Below, piece by piece: positions 1 through 7,016 of a stretch of DNA of 13,928 nt. The stretch spans positions 1 to 13,928 of the forward strand of contig CAZYHR010000084.1 in NCBI GenBank assembly GCA_964647395.1. The letters run 5' to 3'. Position 1 is the stretch's first letter. Every line of letters starts with the position of its first letter. The position numbers and the translations under genes were made by a program. This DNA comes from Phosphoribacter sp964647395. GTDB lineage: Bacteria; Actinomycetota; Actinomycetes; Actinomycetales; Dermatophilaceae. The notes beneath the pieces were generated by a model. The model worked only from the letters and a program-made list of their open reading frames with translations. It searched no databases and was not told the origin of the DNA.

Positions 1-17
1 GACGGCGGGGGACGCCG

Positions 18-749
18 ATGACCGACCGGCCCGACGACGTGCGGCCCGGCGACGTGCGGCCCGGCGCCGGGCGGCCGAGTGCCGACCGGCTCAGGGCCGG
101 ACGCGGCGGCGGAGGCCGGGCCCGCGGTCCGCAGGACGAGTCGAGCGGCGCGGACCCGCGCCCGGTCGACGCCGCCCGCCCGGCCGATGCCCCGGGGCTG
201 CGTGCCGGCCCGGCGCTGGTGGACCTGCTGGACCGGCTGCGGTCGGTGCCCGACGCACTGGCCGACCCCGAGTTGTCCCTCGTCGCGCTGGTCGCCGACA
301 CCCTCGACGCGGTGGACCCGCCGGTCGACCCCTGGGGCCAGCGGCCACCCGATTGGCGCCCCCCGGACGGCACCGCGCGCCGCCAGGGTGTGGTCATCGG
401 CTGCTGGTTGGCCGGCCTGCCGGGGCTCACCGACGCGATCCCGCCACCGCAGGGTGCGCGGCTGCGCCAGGCGCTGCTGCGGCTGGCCGAGTTGGCCGCC
501 GAGGTGCCGCCCGCGTCGTGGCTGACCGGCGACCCCGACCGGGAGCAGGAGGCGGTGCGCACCTTCCTGCGAGGGCTCGGCGTGCGCCCGCAGGGTGAGT
601 CGGAACAGGTCGCCGAGGACCGCTGGGCCGCGGTGAGCACGCTGGCCCGCCGCCAGGCGCTGCGCGACGCCGCGCGAGCCGAGGAGCTGGCCCGGGTGCT
701 CGCCGACCAGCAGGCCCAGGAGGCCGCGGCCCGGGCGACCTATGTCTGA
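18..749 (+). CDS. Hypothetical protein, Ala/Arg-rich, partner of adenylate-forming enzyme
   Basis: I do not recognise this 243-aa protein. Residues 1 to about 60 are low-complexity Arg/Gly/Pro/Ala, including a doubled DVRPG. Residues 62-110 look helical and acidic (LVDLLDRLRSVPDALADPE). A hydrophobic stretch follows at about 125-140 (GVVIGCWLAGLPGL), too short and Pro/Gly-rich to be a convincing membrane helix. The last ~60 residues are a charged Ala-rich helix that could form a coiled coil. No catalytic motif or signal peptide is visible. The ATG at 18 has a GGGGGA ribosome-binding site five bases upstream (7-12), which suggests it follows another gene in an operon beginning outside the window. 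Its 3' end overlaps the next gene by 8 bases (742-749), so the two are probably translationally coupled. A role in lysine catabolism is only guilt by association. The true start could lie later because the N-terminus is disordered. Confidence 0.7.
   Translation: MTDRPDDVRPGDVRPGAGRPSADRLRAGRGGGGRARGPQDESSGADPRPVDAARPADAPGLRAGPALVDLLDRLRSVPDALADPELSLVALVADTLDAVDPPVDPWGQRPPDWRPPDGTARRQGVVIGCWLAGLPGLTDAIPPPQGARLRQALLRLAELAAEVPPASWLTGDPDREQEAVRTFLRGLGVRPQGESEQVAEDRWAAVSTLARRQALRDAARAEELARVLADQQAQEAAARATYV
36..65 (+). repeat. Two tandem copies of a 15-bp unit in the first gene
   Basis: GACGTGCGGCCCGGC occurs perfectly twice, at 36-50 and 51-65. The length is a multiple of three, so the repeat adds five residues (DVRPG) to the disordered N-terminus without shifting the frame. 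It is probably a recent slippage duplication. Confidence 0.85.
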
Positions 750-2157
750 GCCGCCCCAGGACGGCCGGCCGCCGCCGGCCGCGGCGACCGCGCGGCATAC
801 CGGGGCCGACGCCCTGCCCGACTACGCCCCGATGTCGGCGGCCGTCCGCAGCGACTCGCAGCGGTGGCCGCTGCTGTCGACGGAGCAGATCGGCCAGGTG
901 CAGCGGTGGCGCGACCACCCCCACGCTCCGCTGTGGCGGCACGCGTGCGGGGACCTGCTGACCGAGCCCGACCTGGTCGAGCTGCGTCGCTACGCCGCGG
1001 CGCTGGCGGAACCCCCACCGACCCCCGACCGCCCCGGCTGGGTGGCCGAGCTCGTCGATCGGTGTCGCGCGAGCGTGCCCCGATATCGCTCCCACACCGG
1101 TGGATTCGATGACCTCGCGCCGGTGACCAGGGATGATCTGGCGGCCGGTGTGGTCTCCTTCGTGCCCGACGACCTGCCGTTGGAGCGGCTCGTGCAGACG
1201 TCGTCGTCGGGGACGTCGGGCGCCGCCCTCGTGCTGCCGGTGCATCCGGCGACCGTCGCGGCCGAGATCGTCCTGCTCGAGCGGCTCGTCGCCGACGCCG
1301 GAGCCGACTGGCCGACCGACCCCGGGCGGCTCGCGATCCTGTCGGCCACCGACCAACGCCAGGCCTTCACCTATGTCTCGGCGCTGACCTGGCGGTCGGG
1401 ACAGCTCATGACGCGGGTCAACCTGGCCGACGCGGAGTGGGCCGGGCCGGGTGACCGCGAGGCCTTCCTCGCCGCGACCGACGCGCAGGTCGTCACCGGG
1501 ACGGCGCTGTCGCTGGTGCGGCTGGCCCGGCTCGCGGTGCCGGCGCTGCGGCCGGTGGCGCTGGTCTCCGGAGCGATGACGTTGACGGCGGCCGCGCGGG
1601 CCGAGCTCGAGGCGCGGTTCGGCGCGCCGGTGCTCGACCTCTACGGCCTCAAGGAGACCGGCCCGTTCGCGGCGTCCGCCGACGGCGGCGGGCAGGTCGT
1701 CGTCACGCCGGACGTCTGGGTGGAGATCCTCGACCCGGCGGGCCGGCCGGTGGCCGACGGCGAGCGCGGCGAGATCACCGTGACCTCGCGCGGCAACCCC
1801 TACCTGCCGCTGCTGCGCTATCGCACCGGCGACCAGGGCTCGCTCGGGTGGCGACACCGGCGGCAGGTCATCGAGGGCCTGGTCGGCCGGGCGCCCGTGG
1901 TCTTCGAGCGCCCGGACGGCTCGCCGGTGCCGTCGGTCGACCTGCACCAGCAGTTGCAGCACCATGGCGCCATCGCCTGGTCGGTCACCCAGGACCCGGG
2001 TGGCGCGGTGGTCGCGCGGATCCTCGGCGGCGACGCGGCGGCGATCGGGGCCGCACTGCGCGCCGGCCTGGCCCGCGACGACGTCGAGGTCGTCGTCGTC
2101 GCCGATCCCGACGAACTCGGCCCCGGCAAACCGCGGGCCTTCGCCAGGGTCGGGTAG
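742..2157 (+). CDS. PaaK/CapK-like adenylate-forming enzyme (putative acyl-CoA ligase)
   Basis: This 471-aa protein belongs to the AMP-dependent synthetase/ligase superfamily, closest in layout to phenylacetate-CoA ligase/CapK proteins. Such enzymes activate a carboxylate with ATP to an acyl-adenylate, usually followed by transfer to CoA. Visible motifs are the phosphate loop TSSSGTSG (153-160), YGLKE (301-305, the YGxTE region), RYRTGD (359-364, ribose-binding Asp), a hinge-like EGLVGR (378-383) and a C-terminal PGKPRAF with the likely catalytic Lys463. VPRYR at 112-116 resembles the N-terminal signature of PaaK-like proteins. Residues 1-30 are disordered, so the ATG at 832 (residue 31) is an alternative start. 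The start at 742 overlaps the previous gene's stop (ATGTCTGA). A strong AGGAGG lies 18 bases upstream (718-723), too far for direct use, which suggests coupling. The substrate is unknown. In this setting a lysine-pathway acid such as beta-lysine, an amino-hexanoate or acetoacetate is conceivable, but that is inference. Confidence 0.85.
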   Translation: MSEPPQDGRPPPAAATARHTGADALPDYAPMSAAVRSDSQRWPLLSTEQIGQVQRWRDHPHAPLWRHACGDLLTEPDLVELRRYAAALAEPPPTPDRPGWVAELVDRCRASVPRYRSHTGGFDDLAPVTRDDLAAGVVSFVPDDLPLERLVQTSSSGTSGAALVLPVHPATVAAEIVLLERLVADAGADWPTDPGRLAILSATDQRQAFTYVSALTWRSGQLMTRVNLADAEWAGPGDREAFLAATDAQVVTGTALSLVRLARLAVPALRPVALVSGAMTLTAAARAELEARFGAPVLDLYGLKETGPFAASADGGGQVVVTPDVWVEILDPAGRPVADGERGEITVTSRGNPYLPLLRYRTGDQGSLGWRHRRQVIEGLVGRAPVVFERPDGSPVPSVDLHQQLQHHGAIAWSVTQDPGGAVVARILGGDAAAIGAALRAGLARDDVEVVVVADPDELGPGKPRAFARVG

Positions 2158-2177
2158 CGCGCCGGCGCGCGCCGACC
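2148..2177 (+). terminator. GC-rich hairpin at the end of the ligase gene
   Basis: A perfect 14-bp palindrome, GCGCGCCGGCGCGC, sits at 2157-2170. It is flanked by GGTCGG (2148-2153) and CCGACC (2172-2177), giving one long imperfect stem over the TAG stop codon. There is no U-tract, as is common for actinobacterial terminators. It lies between convergent genes, where termination is expected. Confidence 0.5.
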
Positions 2178-2209
2178 GACCAGCCGCCGCCCGGCCACCG
2201 CGAACCGGC

Positions 2210-2276
2210 CAGTGCCGGATCGGTCAGTGCCGGATCTGTCAGTGCCGGATCTGTCAGTGCCGGATCGGTCAGTGCC
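2210..2276. repeat. Four and a half 15-bp tandem repeats at the 3' end of kdd
   Basis: Units begin at 2210, 2225, 2240 and 2255, followed by a 7-base partial copy at 2270. The unit is CAGTGCCGGATC[G/T]GT: the outer two copies have G and the inner two T. Read on the minus strand, each unit contains Arg-His-TGA in the kdd frame, so kdd is followed by in-frame TGA codons at 2269, 2254, 2239 and 2224. The array fills much of the 111-base convergent intergenic gap (2158-2268). Confidence 0.9.
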
Positions 2277-3442
2277 TGAGCCGGGCCTCGAAGAGCGCCC
2301 GGACCTCGGGGTGCGCGCGCACGAGGTCCAGCGCGTAGGCCGCATGGCCGGGCACGAAGCCGTTGCCGACCAGCATCGTCACGTCGGCGGCCAGGCCCTC
2401 GGCGCCGAGCGCCGCGGCCGAGAAGGACGTCGCCATCGAGAAGAAGACGATCGTGCCGCCCTGGGCCGTGGCGAGGATCGCCGGCTGCTCGCAGCCGGGC
2501 ACGTCGACGCACACGACGGTGATGTCGCACGGCCCGCCGGCGGCCTCGACCGCGGCGGCCAGGCCGAGCGGCGAGCGGGCGTCGGCGACGACGACGTGGT
2601 CGGCCAGCCCGGTCGGCAGCAGCCGGTCCCGCTCGACCTCGTCGACGACCACCGCGACCAGCCGTCCCGGCAGCGCGCCAGTGTCGATCCAAAACACGGT
2701 GGNNNNNNNNNNCGGCCGTCCGGGCGGCGGCCAGCGACAGCGATCCGGACTTGCCGGCGCCACCGAGCACGAGCACCGACGGCCGCTGGTGCCCCGGGGC
2801 GGGCGCCTCGCCGACGTCGCCGTCCGAGCCGGAGCGGGCGGCATACCCGTGGACCACGCGCGCCACGAGCGCCGGCGCCCCACAGACGTCGAGCACGAGC
2901 AGCGCGAGACGCGGGTCCAGGTCGTCGGGCAGCACCGCGGCGATCGATCGGGCGAACAGGATCGCGTGCCCCTGCGCCGGCACCTGCTCGCAGCGCCCGT
3001 CCCACCGGGCCAGCCCGTCGGTGATCCGCAGCGGCGTCAGGGACAGCGACACCAGGGTGGCGACCCGGTCCCCCACCGCCAGGCCCAGCGGGCTGTCCGG
3101 GCCGACCTGCTCGACCACCCCGGTGAGCATGCCGCCGGACCCGGTGACCGGGTTCTGCATCTTGCCCCGTTCGGCGATGATGGCCAGCACGGTCTCGCGC
3201 ACGGCACGCCCGTCGACGCCGCCCTCGGGCCCGCGGTGCGACTCGGCGAGCTGGCGGTAGGAGGCGGCGTCGAGGTTGAGGGTGTCCACGGCGATCCGGA
3301 CCTCGCCGGGCCACAGCTGCGCGCGGGCGTCCAGGCGGCGCGCGGCCTGCGGCAGGGTGACCTGGGCGCCGGTCGGCTCGAGGACGCGGTGCAGTCCGAC
3401 CGGGCTCTCGTCGGCGGCCCCGGACCCGATCTGCCAGCCCAT
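2269..3442 (-). CDS. kdd: L-erythro-3,5-diaminohexanoate dehydrogenase, interrupted by an assembly gap
   Basis: The NAD-dependent enzyme oxidises 3,5-diaminohexanoate to 5-amino-3-oxohexanoate in anaerobic-type lysine degradation. The 5' part (3442-2714, 243 aa) has the family signature KMQNPVTGSGGML (94-106) and a Rossmann entry VLVLGGAGKSGSLSLAAA (223-240). The 3' part (2679-2269) continues with the second half of the nucleotide fold and ends EARLRH-stop. The halves lie in different frames across the 10 Ns. Joining base 2714 to base 2679 gives AARTA-GALPGRLVAV in perfect frame, for a protein of about 379 aa. The intervening 23 bases plus gap therefore look inserted, and this copy may be non-functional. 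About 25 residues at 196-221 (GYAARSGSDGD...) look like a family-atypical insert. The ATG at 3442 is preceded by GAGGGAGAG (3449-3457) at 6-base spacing. It is divergent from kamA. Family call from recognised motifs; function known for the family, not shown here. Confidence 0.8.
2680..2702. mobile_element. Possible terminus of an unresolved inserted element within kdd
   Basis: These 23 bases abut the N run, start AGTGTCGATCC and end CACGGTGG. They are about half G+C, against well over 70% around them, and would encode an out-of-character stretch in Kdd. Excising 2680-2713 restores the reading frame exactly. The extra C at 2713 could be the tail of a target-site duplication, since base 2679 is also C. 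The layout (AGTGTC..., then AAACAC...GTGG) loosely resembles IS256-type ends, but I cannot assign a family. An assembly or adaptor artefact is the main alternative. Confidence 0.4.
2703..2712. other. Assembly gap of 10 Ns
   Basis: Ten N characters mark a scaffold join inside kdd. Their number is probably a placeholder, because the flanking kdd frames are not consistent with 10 bases. Gaps like this commonly fall at sequences repeated elsewhere in the genome. Confidence 0.98.
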
Positions 3443-3530
3443 TGTCAACTCTCCCTCGATTCCCAGCAGACACCGCAAGATTTACGGCTGACATTGAGTC
3501 TAGCCGCAGATCATCCCGTATCCTGGGGTG
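3443..3530. promoter_or_regulatory. Divergent kdd/kamA promoter region with candidate operator
   Basis: The 88 bases between the divergent starts are notably less GC-rich than their surroundings. For kamA, TATCCT (3519-3524) ends six bases before the ATG at 3531, fitting a leaderless promoter; TTGAGT (3494-3499) is a possible -35 with a long 19-base spacer. For kdd, TAGACT on the minus strand (3502-3497) is a possible -10, and GAGGGAGAG (3449-3457) is the ribosome-binding site. An imperfect dyad, CGGCTGAC-N5-GTC-T-AGCCG (3485-3506), overlaps both sets of elements and could be a shared operator. The boxes are visible; their roles are inferred. Confidence 0.5.
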
Positions 3531-4979
3531 ATGAGTCCCCGTGTGCACCAGCCTTACCTCTACCGTCGGCGTGAGCTCGTCGAGCCGGACTGGACCCGGC
3601 TGCCCGGGTGGCGCCAGGTCACCGAGGCCGACTGGCTGGATGCCCAGTGGCAGCGGGCCCACTGCGTCAAGAACATCCGCCAACTGCGCGAGCTCATGGG
3701 TGACCTGCTCACCGACGACTTCTACGCCGACCTCGAGCGCGACCAACAGGAGCGCGCCACGATGTCGATGCTGCTGCCCCCGCAGATGCTCAACACCATG
3801 GTCCCGGCGACCGGCCCCGACGGTATGCCGCGCGCGGGCGCGGCATACACCGCCGCCTTCCGGGCCGACCCGGTCCGGCGCTACATGCTGCCGGTCTTCG
3901 CCGACCGGCGCACCGACTGGCCGAGCCACCCCAAGGCCACCCGGGACAGCCTGCACGAGCACGACATGTGGGCGGTCGAGGGGCTGACCCACCGCTACCC
4001 CACCAAGGTGCTCGCCGAACTGCTGCCGACCTGCCCGCAATACTGCGGCCACTGCACCCGGATGGACCTGGTCGGCAACTCGACCCCCCAGGTGAGCAAG
4101 CTGAAGTTCGTCGGCAAGCCGGTCGACCGGCACCAGGCCATGCTCGACTACCTCGCGGCCACGCCGACCGTCCGCGACGTCGTCGTGTCCGGCGGCGACG
4201 TCGCCAACCTGCCGTGGCGCAGCCTCGAGGCCTTCCTCATGCGGCTGCTGGAGATCGACGCGATCCGCGACATCCGGCTGGCGACCAAGGCGCTCATGGG
4301 GCTGCCGCAGCACTGGGCGGCGCCCGAGGTCGTCGAGGGCGTCGGCCGGGTCGCCACGGTCGCCCGGCAGCGCGGCGTGCACGTCGCGATCCACACCCAC
4401 GTCAACCATGTCAACAGCCTCACCCCGGCGGTGGCCCGCACGGCCCGGGCGCTCATGGACGCCGGGCTGTTCAACATCCGCAACCAGGGCGTCATCCTGC
4501 ACGGGGTCAACGACACCCCCGAGGACCTGCTCGACCTGTGCTTCGGGCTGCAGGACGAGGCCTCGATCACGCCGTACTACTTCTACATGTGCGACATGAT
4601 CCCGTCCAGCGAGCACTGGCGGATCCCGCTGTCGCAGGCCCAGCACCTGCAGCACGCGATCATGGGATACCTGCCCGGCTTCGCCACCCCGCGGCTGGTC
4701 TGCGACGTGCCGTTCGTCGGCAAGCGCTGGGTGCACCAGGTCGAGGACTACGACACCGAGCGTGGCATCTCCTACTGGCGCAAGAACTACCGCACCTCGC
4801 TGGAGGCCGACGACATCGACGCCCTGTCGCGCGAGTACGTCTACTACGACCCGATCCACACCCTCCCGGCGGCCGGGCAGCAGTGGTGGGCCGAGCAGTC
4901 CGATCGCCGGGCGACCGAGGCCGCCGCGGCCGTCGCGGCCCGGCGCAGCCGGCAGGCCTCGACCGCGCAACTGGTCTGA
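3531..4979 (+). CDS. kamA: L-lysine 2,3-aminomutase (radical SAM, PLP-dependent)
   Basis: Converts L-lysine to L-beta-lysine, first step of the lysine fermentation route. Numbered from the ATG at 3531 (482 aa), the radical-SAM cluster motif CPQYCGHC is at Cys168, Cys172 and Cys175, inside GLTHRYPTKVLAELLPTCPQYCGHCTR, typical of KamA. SGGDV follows at 220-224. PYYFYMCD (Asp355) and VCDVPFVGK (Asp392, Lys398) match the two substrate-binding aspartates and the PLP lysine of the clostridial enzyme. These aspartates favour lysine over glutamate as substrate. The PLP motif DxPxxGK is one residue shorter than the clostridial DAPGGGGK. The ~60 residues after the PLP motif are longer than in classical KamA. 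I prefer ATG 3531 over GTG 3528 because the -10 box TATCCT then sits at leaderless spacing. Divergent from kdd; the 5,6-aminomutase genes are not in the window. Confidence 0.9.
   Translation: MSPRVHQPYLYRRRELVEPDWTRLPGWRQVTEADWLDAQWQRAHCVKNIRQLRELMGDLLTDDFYADLERDQQERATMSMLLPPQMLNTMVPATGPDGMPRAGAAYTAAFRADPVRRYMLPVFADRRTDWPSHPKATRDSLHEHDMWAVEGLTHRYPTKVLAELLPTCPQYCGHCTRMDLVGNSTPQVSKLKFVGKPVDRHQAMLDYLAATPTVRDVVVSGGDVANLPWRSLEAFLMRLLEIDAIRDIRLATKALMGLPQHWAAPEVVEGVGRVATVARQRGVHVAIHTHVNHVNSLTPAVARTARALMDAGLFNIRNQGVILHGVNDTPEDLLDLCFGLQDEASITPYYFYMCDMIPSSEHWRIPLSQAQHLQHAIMGYLPGFATPRLVCDVPFVGKRWVHQVEDYDTERGISYWRKNYRTSLEADDIDALSREYVYYDPIHTLPAAGQQWWAEQSDRRATEAAAAVAARRSRQASTAQLV
3823..3848. repeat. Perfect 11-bp inverted repeat inside kamA
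   Basis: GTATGCCGCGC (3823-3833) and GCGCGGCATAC (3838-3848) are exact reverse complements separated by GCGG. Each arm contains one copy of the window-wide 9-mer GTATGCCGC. The site encodes GMPRAGAAY and uses GGT for Gly and GCA for Ala where GGC and GCC/GCG would be usual. Confidence 0.95.
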
Positions 4980-5003
4980 CCGCCCGGGCCGACGGCGACC
5001 CGG

Positions 5004-6479
5004 TCAGCCGGGCCGGCCGACCCGGTCGGCGGTCACGCGAGCCGGCTCGAAGTCGGCCGGGTCCACCCGGCGGGTGGCCCAGCGATAGCGCAGGGTCGAA
5101 CCGGGCCAGATGGTCACGTTGCGCCCGGCTTCGTCGAGATACCAACTCGCGCACCCCGAGGCCCACACCGTGCGCGCCAGCCGCCGCTGGACCCACCCTC
5201 CGAACCGCTGCTGGGCCCGCCGGGTCACCGTCTGTGGGCCGAGCCGGTCGGCGCGGCGGATGGCCTGCACGACGTAGTCCGCGGCGGCCTCGATCATGAG
5301 CAGCACCGACGAGTGCCCGAGCGCGGTGTTCGGGCCGAGCAGCAGATAGAGCTCGGGGAAGCCGGCGGTCGTGATGCCCAGCAGGGTCGGCCGACCCTGC
5401 GACCAGGCCTGCCGCAGCGGCCGGCCGCCCTCCCCGCGGATGTCCATGCGGGAGTAGGAGCCCAGGGTGTCGAAGCCGGTCGCCAGGACCAGCGCGTCCA
5501 GCTCGTATGCCGCGCCGTCACCGGTGGCCACCGCGTGCGGCCCGACCGCCGCGATCGGTGAGGTGACCAGGGTGACGTCGTCCCGGGCGAAGGTCGGCCA
5601 GTAGTCGTCGGATAGCAGGATCCGCTTGCAGCCGATGTCGTAGTCCGGCTGCAGCGCCCGGCGCAGCGCCGGGTCGCGGACCGCCGCGTGCAGGTGGGCG
5701 ACCGACCGCAGCTGCAGCAGCCGCCGCACCGCCGCCCACCGGCCGAAGCCCAGGACCTGGGCATCCTGGCGCAGCAACCGGCCCCAGCGCTGCGCCCGCA
5801 GCGCCCCGGGCACCCCGGCGAGCAACCGCTGCTCCAGCGGCGAGCGGGGCCGGTCGTGCCGGGGCAGCACCCAGCTCGGGGTGCGCTGGAAGACGGTCAG
5901 CGCGGCGGCCCGGCCGGCCAGCGCGGGGATCACCTGCACCGCCGAGGCGCCGGTGCCGACCACCCCGACCCGCGCCCCGTCCAGGGCCCGGTCGTCCGCC
6001 GGCCAGTCCGCGGTGTGCAGCACCGGCCCGGTGAAGGTCGCCAGACCGGGCAGTTCCGGCCGGTTGGGCACGTGCAGTCCGCCGACCCCGAGCACCAGCG
6101 CTCCGGCGATCCACTCCCGGCCGTCCGCCGTCCCCACCCGCCAGTGCCCGTCCTGCCACACCGCGCTGCGGACGTCGGCGCCGGTGACGATGCGCTCGCG
6201 CACCCCGAGCCGGTCGACGCACTCCTCGAGGTAGTCGCGGATCTCGGCCCACCCGGCGAAGTCCCTGCTCCAGCGGGGGTTGGGCGCATCGGCGAGCGTG
6301 TAGAGCCGGCTGGGCACGTCGCACGCGCACCCCGGATAGCGGTTGTCCCGCCAGGTGCCGCCGACCCGGTCGGCCCGCTCGAGCACGACGAGGTCGGTGA
6401 CGCCGGCGCTCAGCAGCCGGGCCGCCATGACCACGCCCGAGAAGCCACCTCCCACGACGACCACCCGGTGCTGCGTCAC
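5004..6479 (-). CDS. FAD-dependent monooxygenase, Baeyer-Villiger type
   Basis: A 491-aa flavoprotein that would use FAD, NADPH and O2 to oxygenate ketones or similar substrates. The N-terminal FAD-binding fold is VVVVGGGFSGVVMAARL (6-22). GTWRDNRYPGCACDVPS (41-57) is typical of class B flavin monooxygenases. The Baeyer-Villiger fingerprint FxGxxxHxxxWP is intact as FTGPVLHTADWP (149-160). The NADPH-binding fold is VGVVGTGASAVQVIPAL (171-187), and an ATG-type motif VLATGFDTLGSY lies in the C-terminal half. No signal peptide or membrane anchor is visible, so it is likely cytoplasmic. The GTG start at 6479 lies seven bases after a minus-strand TAGGCT and fits a leaderless mRNA. It is convergent with kamA and divergent from ybaK, so no operon partner is evident. 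The substrate cannot be told from the sequence; N-hydroxylating relatives are an alternative. Confidence 0.88.
   Translation of the reverse strand: MTQHRVVVVGGGFSGVVMAARLLSAGVTDLVVLERADRVGGTWRDNRYPGCACDVPSRLYTLADAPNPRWSRDFAGWAEIRDYLEECVDRLGVRERIVTGADVRSAVWQDGHWRVGTADGREWIAGALVLGVGGLHVPNRPELPGLATFTGPVLHTADWPADDRALDGARVGVVGTGASAVQVIPALAGRAAALTVFQRTPSWVLPRHDRPRSPLEQRLLAGVPGALRAQRWGRLLRQDAQVLGFGRWAAVRRLLQLRSVAHLHAAVRDPALRRALQPDYDIGCKRILLSDDYWPTFARDDVTLVTSPIAAVGPHAVATGDGAAYELDALVLATGFDTLGSYSRMDIRGEGGRPLRQAWSQGRPTLLGITTAGFPELYLLLGPNTALGHSSVLLMIEAAADYVVQAIRRADRLGPQTVTRRAQQRFGGWVQRRLARTVWASGCASWYLDEAGRNVTIWPGSTLRYRWATRRVDPADFEPARVTADRVGRPG
5016..5030. terminator. Possible shared hairpin between kamA and the monooxygenase
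   Basis: GCCGAC (5016-5021), a CCG loop and GTCGGC (5025-5030) form a 6-bp stem just inside the 3' end of the monooxygenase gene, about 37 bases after the kamA stop. The genes converge with only 24 bases between them (4980-5003), so a bidirectional terminator is plausible. There is no U-tract, and GC-rich coding DNA yields such stems by chance. Confidence 0.3.
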
Positions 6480-6486
6480 ACCCGGC

Positions 6487-6516
6487 AGCCTACGACCAGC
6501 CGCCCCGGCCTACGCT
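6487..6516. promoter_or_regulatory. Paired leaderless promoters between monooxygenase and ybaK
   Basis: Only 44 bases separate the two GTG starts. On the plus strand TACGCT (6511-6516) is followed after seven bases by the ybaK GTG at 6524. On the minus strand TAGGCT (6492-6487) is followed after seven bases by the monooxygenase GTG at 6479. Neither start has a convincing ribosome-binding site. The near-mirror arrangement suggests both transcripts start at or next to the start codon. Confidence 0.6.
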
Positions 6517-6523
6517 GTCGGGC

Positions 6524-7012
6524 GTGGCCAACGCTTCGGGCACTCCGGCGACGACCGCGCTGTCGCGGGCGGGCGTCGAGCACACCGTGCGCAGCTACGT
6601 CCACGACCCGGCGTCGCGGTCCTTCGGCCTGGCGGCGGCGGCGGCCCTGGGGGTGGAGCCCGCCCGGGTCTTCAAGACCCTGCTGGTCACCACGGACGAC
6701 GGTCGGCTCGGTGTCGGCATCGTGCCGGTCGACCACCAGCTCGACCTCAAGGCCATGGCAACAGCGTTGGGGCACAAACGGGTCGCCATGACGGACCCCG
6801 CAACGGCCGAGCGCGTCACGGGCTATGTCGTCGGCGGCATCTCCCCCGTCGGCCAGCGCCGGCGCCTGCCGACGGTGCTCGACCGGTCGGCCCTCGCGCA
6901 CGACACCGTGCTCGTGTCGGGTGGCCGCCGCGGACTCGACATCGAGTTGTCCCCGACCGACCTGGCCCGGGTCACCGCCGCCACTGTTGCATCCATCTGC
7001 CGGACCGGGTGA
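6524..7012 (+). CDS. ybaK: YbaK/EbsC family Cys-tRNA(Pro) deacylase
   Basis: Hydrolyses cysteine wrongly charged onto tRNA(Pro), an editing step in trans for prolyl-tRNA synthetase, in the cytoplasm. At 162 aa it has the full usual length. It has the core residue Lys51 in RVFKTLLV (48-55, matching the essential Lys of E. coli YbaK), GGISPVGQRRRLP (104-116), and SGGRRGLDIELSPTDL (132-147), all characteristic of the family. The GTG at 6524 is chosen because the family N-terminus fits and a TACGCT box lies at leaderless spacing. An MFS exporter follows 34 bases downstream in the same direction but seems to have its own promoter. Family assignment is firm; the exact tRNA specificity is inferred from relatives. 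Confidence 0.92.
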   Translation: MANASGTPATTALSRAGVEHTVRSYVHDPASRSFGLAAAAALGVEPARVFKTLLVTTDDGRLGVGIVPVDHQLDLKAMATALGHKRVAMTDPATAERVTGYVVGGISPVGQRRRLPTVLDRSALAHDTVLVSGGRRGLDIELSPTDLARVTAATVASICRTG

Positions 7013-7016
7013 CTCA

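Noticed and set aside
427..1965. Long minus-strand open frame of 512 codons
   Set aside because: It is antisense to two well-supported plus-strand genes, has His/Arg/Pro-rich low-complexity content and no domain. Long antisense frames are expected in DNA with GC-saturated third codon positions.
3528..3530. GTG at 3528 as the kamA start
   Set aside because: It would add one Met but sits only three bases from the TATCCT box; the ATG at 3531 has the 6-base leaderless spacing seen elsewhere in the window.
2379..4970. Minus-strand open frame of 863 codons across kdd and kamA
   Set aside because: It lies antisense to kamA and out of frame with kdd, and runs through the N gap only because Ns translate as X. 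The motif-bearing frames are the real genes.
3968..5299. 443-codon plus-strand frame inside kamA running into the monooxygenase
   Set aside because: Its translation is Arg/Gly/Pro-rich with no recognisable motif and it overlaps two genes with clear catalytic motifs.
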